Assembly: GCA_012295275.1 (NCBI GenBank) | Contig: CM022670.1 | Coordinates: forward strand, 22,543,755-22,607,754 | Source of the DNA: Chrysomallon squamiferum | Lineage: Eukaryota; Mollusca; Gastropoda; Neomphalida; Peltospiridae | Direction: 5' to 3' | DNA: 64,000 nt | Shown here: one piece after another, positions 61,239 through 64,000 of the stretch | Numbering within the stretch: the stretch's first letter is position 1 | How the letters are laid out: every line of letters starts with the position of its first letter | Position numbers and translations under genes: made by a program | The notes under the pieces: generated by a model | Database searches by the model: none | What the model saw: only the letters and a program-made list of their open reading frames with translations | What the model was told of the DNA's origin: nothing

Positions 61239-63809
61239 CTATCCTTCCATCTCTTCATCTTCCTCTTCTACTTCCTGGTCTGTGTCAGCTGAAAATACAC
61301 ACAAATTCAAGTGAAACAAAACTATCAAAGCAGGGATCAAATATGGTTTAAAGCTGGTTTTAAGTTCTAAAAGGTTTTTGAAAAAATTTGATTTTTAATT
61401 GAAATGTAGTAAATTTAAATTTTGTCTCACTCTAATAATTACTTCCAATCAAGTTTTGTCTTTTGTTATTTTAATTACAGTTGTTTACAACTTAAATATT
61501 CCTTCTAAAATAAACATTTTAACACGAGATTCATAAGCATGCTAATATGTATCAAATTTATTTTTATTCTAATAAAATCATTCTAAATTAATAGTAATAG
61601 TAATATGAATGGAGATGTATTTCATGTTTACAATATTACTGCATCCAAGATGCAATAACTCTGACTGACTTCATGATTCTGATATTAATAAACCAAATGA
61701 GCCAAAATTTTCTTAAAACAAACAACAATTAATATTTGTTTAAGTAATTTAATATGATACCTTTTGCTTTCTTTGCTGTTGCAGCATTTCCAGGAACTTG
61801 TCCTGTCTTCAACATCATATTTAATCTTTCTACTTCTTCCAATGTCTTGGCGTTAGCTATTGCTTTCTAGAAAATAAACCATAAATTTATTAATAAACTG
61901 TAATGTTTAGATAAATAAAACAACACAGCAAAAATTAAATAGATTTGATAGTATGTGGGTCCTAAATTAATATTCAGAAATATTTAATAGTGACATAAGT
62001 GAAAAACAAAAATTATTTAAATAACAAATACACTTCAAACAGCGACTCCATATCTCAACTTCAGTATTTAATTTGTAATTAATTAAAAGAAAATTGTCTA
62101 AATGAAAGATTAAAACTGCCTGATTAAATCTGATGCATATTGTAAGTTATATATTTTTTTTTTTTTCTGATGTTTTTTTCTTCTTAATATATTACCTTGA
62201 TAGATTCGATGTCCTCTCTCGAAGGGCCTGTGGGTGTTGCTGCCGGTCGTTTCACAGGTAAGTTTTCTCCTGGGACAAATGTTTTACTCTTCTTCCCAAT
62301 ATCCTGAGCCAGCTGTTGTCCTTTCTTTCCCTTGAATGTCTTCGCGGCTGCCTCTCGCTCCTAACCAGAAACAGTTTTAAAAATAACATTAATCAACAAA
62401 AAAATAAACAGAAATACTAATAAAAACTTAGTTTATCAAACTGAATTTATTTAACATGAAAGTATAATTTAAAAACAACTCTTTTAATTTGACAAAATTT
62501 ATTTATTTTTGTTTTTCATTTGAATTAATTTTATTTACTTTTTCAACACACAGGATGAAAGGGATCAGGTATACTCTGTGCTTACAGGATTTTGTAGATG
62601 ATTATAGCAAGTTGTTTATACTAAAAGTATATGATATTACAAACCTTCTGTTTTATTCGCTGGAAATCTAACACCCTGAGGAATGGACATTTGTGAATAA
62701 CATAGAGCCTATAGTGTTTTTTAGCTGTTACTGGATTACGCAGCAAACTGTAGAAAACAAAAATATCCAGTATGTTTTCATAAAACATTAAATCAAACAT
62801 TCTAGCTAGCCACAAAAATGCAAAATTGATACCTGAAAATGTTTAGAAAATTATCTCTGATGTATCATTTGAACAAGCTGAAGATCCAAATATATATATT
62901 AAATTCTCTAATATGTATCAGAACAAATTAGAATCAGTTTCTTTAATAATACCAACTATATAGACATTTATAATAACAAAAATTTAACAGCAATGGAAAA
63001 TTACAAAGGTCTCCAACTTCCCAGTAATTATTAAAAAGAGTAACATTTAAACATTTTTTCACAGTAACACAATTTTATCAATAGGATCCATTTAAAAATA
63101 CTACTTTTGTTTCTGTTTCTCTGTTAAAATAATATAATCAATGTGAACTGTACCTTAAGTGACGAAGTGACTGAATGCTTCCCAAAGGATCCAAATCTCC
63201 AAGTTCCTGCATACCATTGTTTGTCAAAATCAGAGTCTCTAAATTAGGCAGAGTTTCTTCTATGGAATCACCAATACGCCTGAAATACATATATATATAT
63301 ATATATATATATACAAAATTAAGATTATAATTCAGGAATGAAAATTTTAACATATAATTATAAAAATCATTATGATTTCACATGCTTTATGTTATTAAGG
63401 TATCAAAAGGATTTTTTGCTAAATGTTTAATATATATATAAGAAAATGTGTGTTTGTGTGTTTGCAATAATTTCTGACAACAGATACTGCTTGAGAGTAC
63501 GATGTTGAAAATGACCATTAGGTTGGCAAATTCCACATCATCTAGTGTTAATCAGCTTCTAGAAACTAGCATAATTTAATTCTATTTATAAGATTTTATA
63601 CAATTTTTCTTAATTTTTATCTAAGGTTTATCACATTATACATTAATAGTAATAGAATTAAAAACAATAAAAAAAACTTTAACAAGTAATGACAATGCTT
63701 ACACTATTCTGTTATTGTTGAAAAGTAATGATTTTAACCTCTTCAGAAGAGGAAAACCATCTAATTTCCTTACATCATTATCTGAAAAGTCAATTGTGTC
63801 AAACTGATC
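61239..63809 (-). CDS. SNRPA1: U2 small nuclear ribonucleoprotein A' (C-terminal 218 aa; 5' end beyond window)
   Basis: Six exons in minus order: 63809-63703, 63279-63154, 62747-62645, 62360-62196, 61866-61761 and 61288-61239 (TAG). All junctions are in phase, 657 nt in total. Seen: leucine-rich repeats DQFDTIDFSDNDVRKLDGFP, LKSLLFNNNRI, LETLILTNNGMQELGDLDPL and LLRNPVTAKKHYRLYVIHKC, the LRR cap VLDFQRIK, then the family's basic tail beginning GKKGQQLAQDIGKKSKTFVP, AIANAKTLEEVERLN, and an acidic end EVEEEDEEMEG. Known: with U2B'' it binds stem-loop IV of U2 snRNA in the spliceosome. Compared with the 255-aa human protein, about 41 N-terminal residues are missing; the exon(s) for them are not in the last 190 bp and must lie to the right. 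It is tail-to-tail with UGCG. Confidence 0.96.
63290..63312. repeat. (AT)n microsatellite next to a SNRPA1 acceptor
   Basis: A short AT run about 10 bp from the intron side of the SNRPA1 exon at 63279-63154; in the sense direction it lies just upstream of the acceptor, in the usual branch/polypyrimidine zone. Confidence 0.85.
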
Positions 63810-64000
63810 CTGTAAAATGAAAATCACAATTAGTAATATAAGTCTATGTGTGTGTGTGTGTGTTAAAATATTTTGTGACAAGAATGTAATAACAGAATAT
63901 TATGAAATGAAATATGCACATCAAAAACATTTGTCACTGTACTTAACTTACAAATGTCTCCATTTATTTTTCCATGATCCTTAAAATATATACATTTAAT
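63810..64000 (-). other. Start of the SNRPA1 intron leading out of the window
   Basis: Contains a short GT run (63846-63862). The only donor-like GTAAGT (about 63945-63950) follows a stretch with an in-frame stop in the required phase, so I find no upstream SNRPA1 exon here. Confidence 0.6.

Overview
The window is eukaryotic nuclear DNA from an animal. It is AT-rich, has long spliced introns (up to about 12 kb), dense microsatellites, and GT-AG splice sites bounding exons whose joined reading frames give full-length conserved animal proteins. The proteins read as an invertebrate, and the long introns, microsatellite load and gene structures suggest a mollusc, possibly a coleoid cephalopod. 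That taxonomic call is an inference. No prokaryotic features are present.

Layout. (1) About 1.9-15.5 kb, + strand: a gene for a small coiled-coil protein ending in a lipidation (CAAX) motif. Two alternative upstream exons (1912-2079 and 7160-7182) both splice in frame to the terminal exon 14149-14620. (2) 15.5-21.9 kb: intergenic DNA with a short hAT-type non-autonomous transposon (17839-18094), a duplicated segment of about 90 bp, and GC-richer islands. (3) 21908-23361, - strand: a tentative, unrecognised gene assembled from phase-compatible exon candidates and oriented away from the next gene. (4) 23918-26554, + strand: EEF1E1 (AIMP3/p18), six exons, complete. (5) 29680-41053, - strand: a kinesin-13 (KIF2) gene, 23 coding exons, 748 aa, complete, with a GC-AG first coding intron and a probable 3' UTR of about 2.9 kb ending almost against the EEF1E1 end. 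(6) 43212-56164, + strand: ceramide glucosyltransferase (UGCG), nine exons, 397 aa, complete. (7) 61239-63809, - strand: SNRPA1 (U2 snRNP A'), the last six coding exons; the first roughly 41 residues lie beyond the right edge. Between UGCG and SNRPA1 are two small exon-like islands with good splice motifs that I could not assign.

The named genes are housekeeping genes from unrelated pathways: a tRNA-synthetase complex scaffold, a microtubule depolymerase, glycosphingolipid synthesis, and the spliceosome. They alternate in orientation (EEF1E1 +, KIF2 -, UGCG +, SNRPA1 -), giving two tail-to-tail pairs and one divergent pair. I see no novel multi-gene system. The best leads are the GC-AG intron, the alternative promoter of the CAAX gene, the hAT element, the candidate gene next to EEF1E1, active-site-region substitutions in UGCG, and the unassigned exon-like islands. 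Exon boundaries were derived by reading splice motifs and checking phase by hand.
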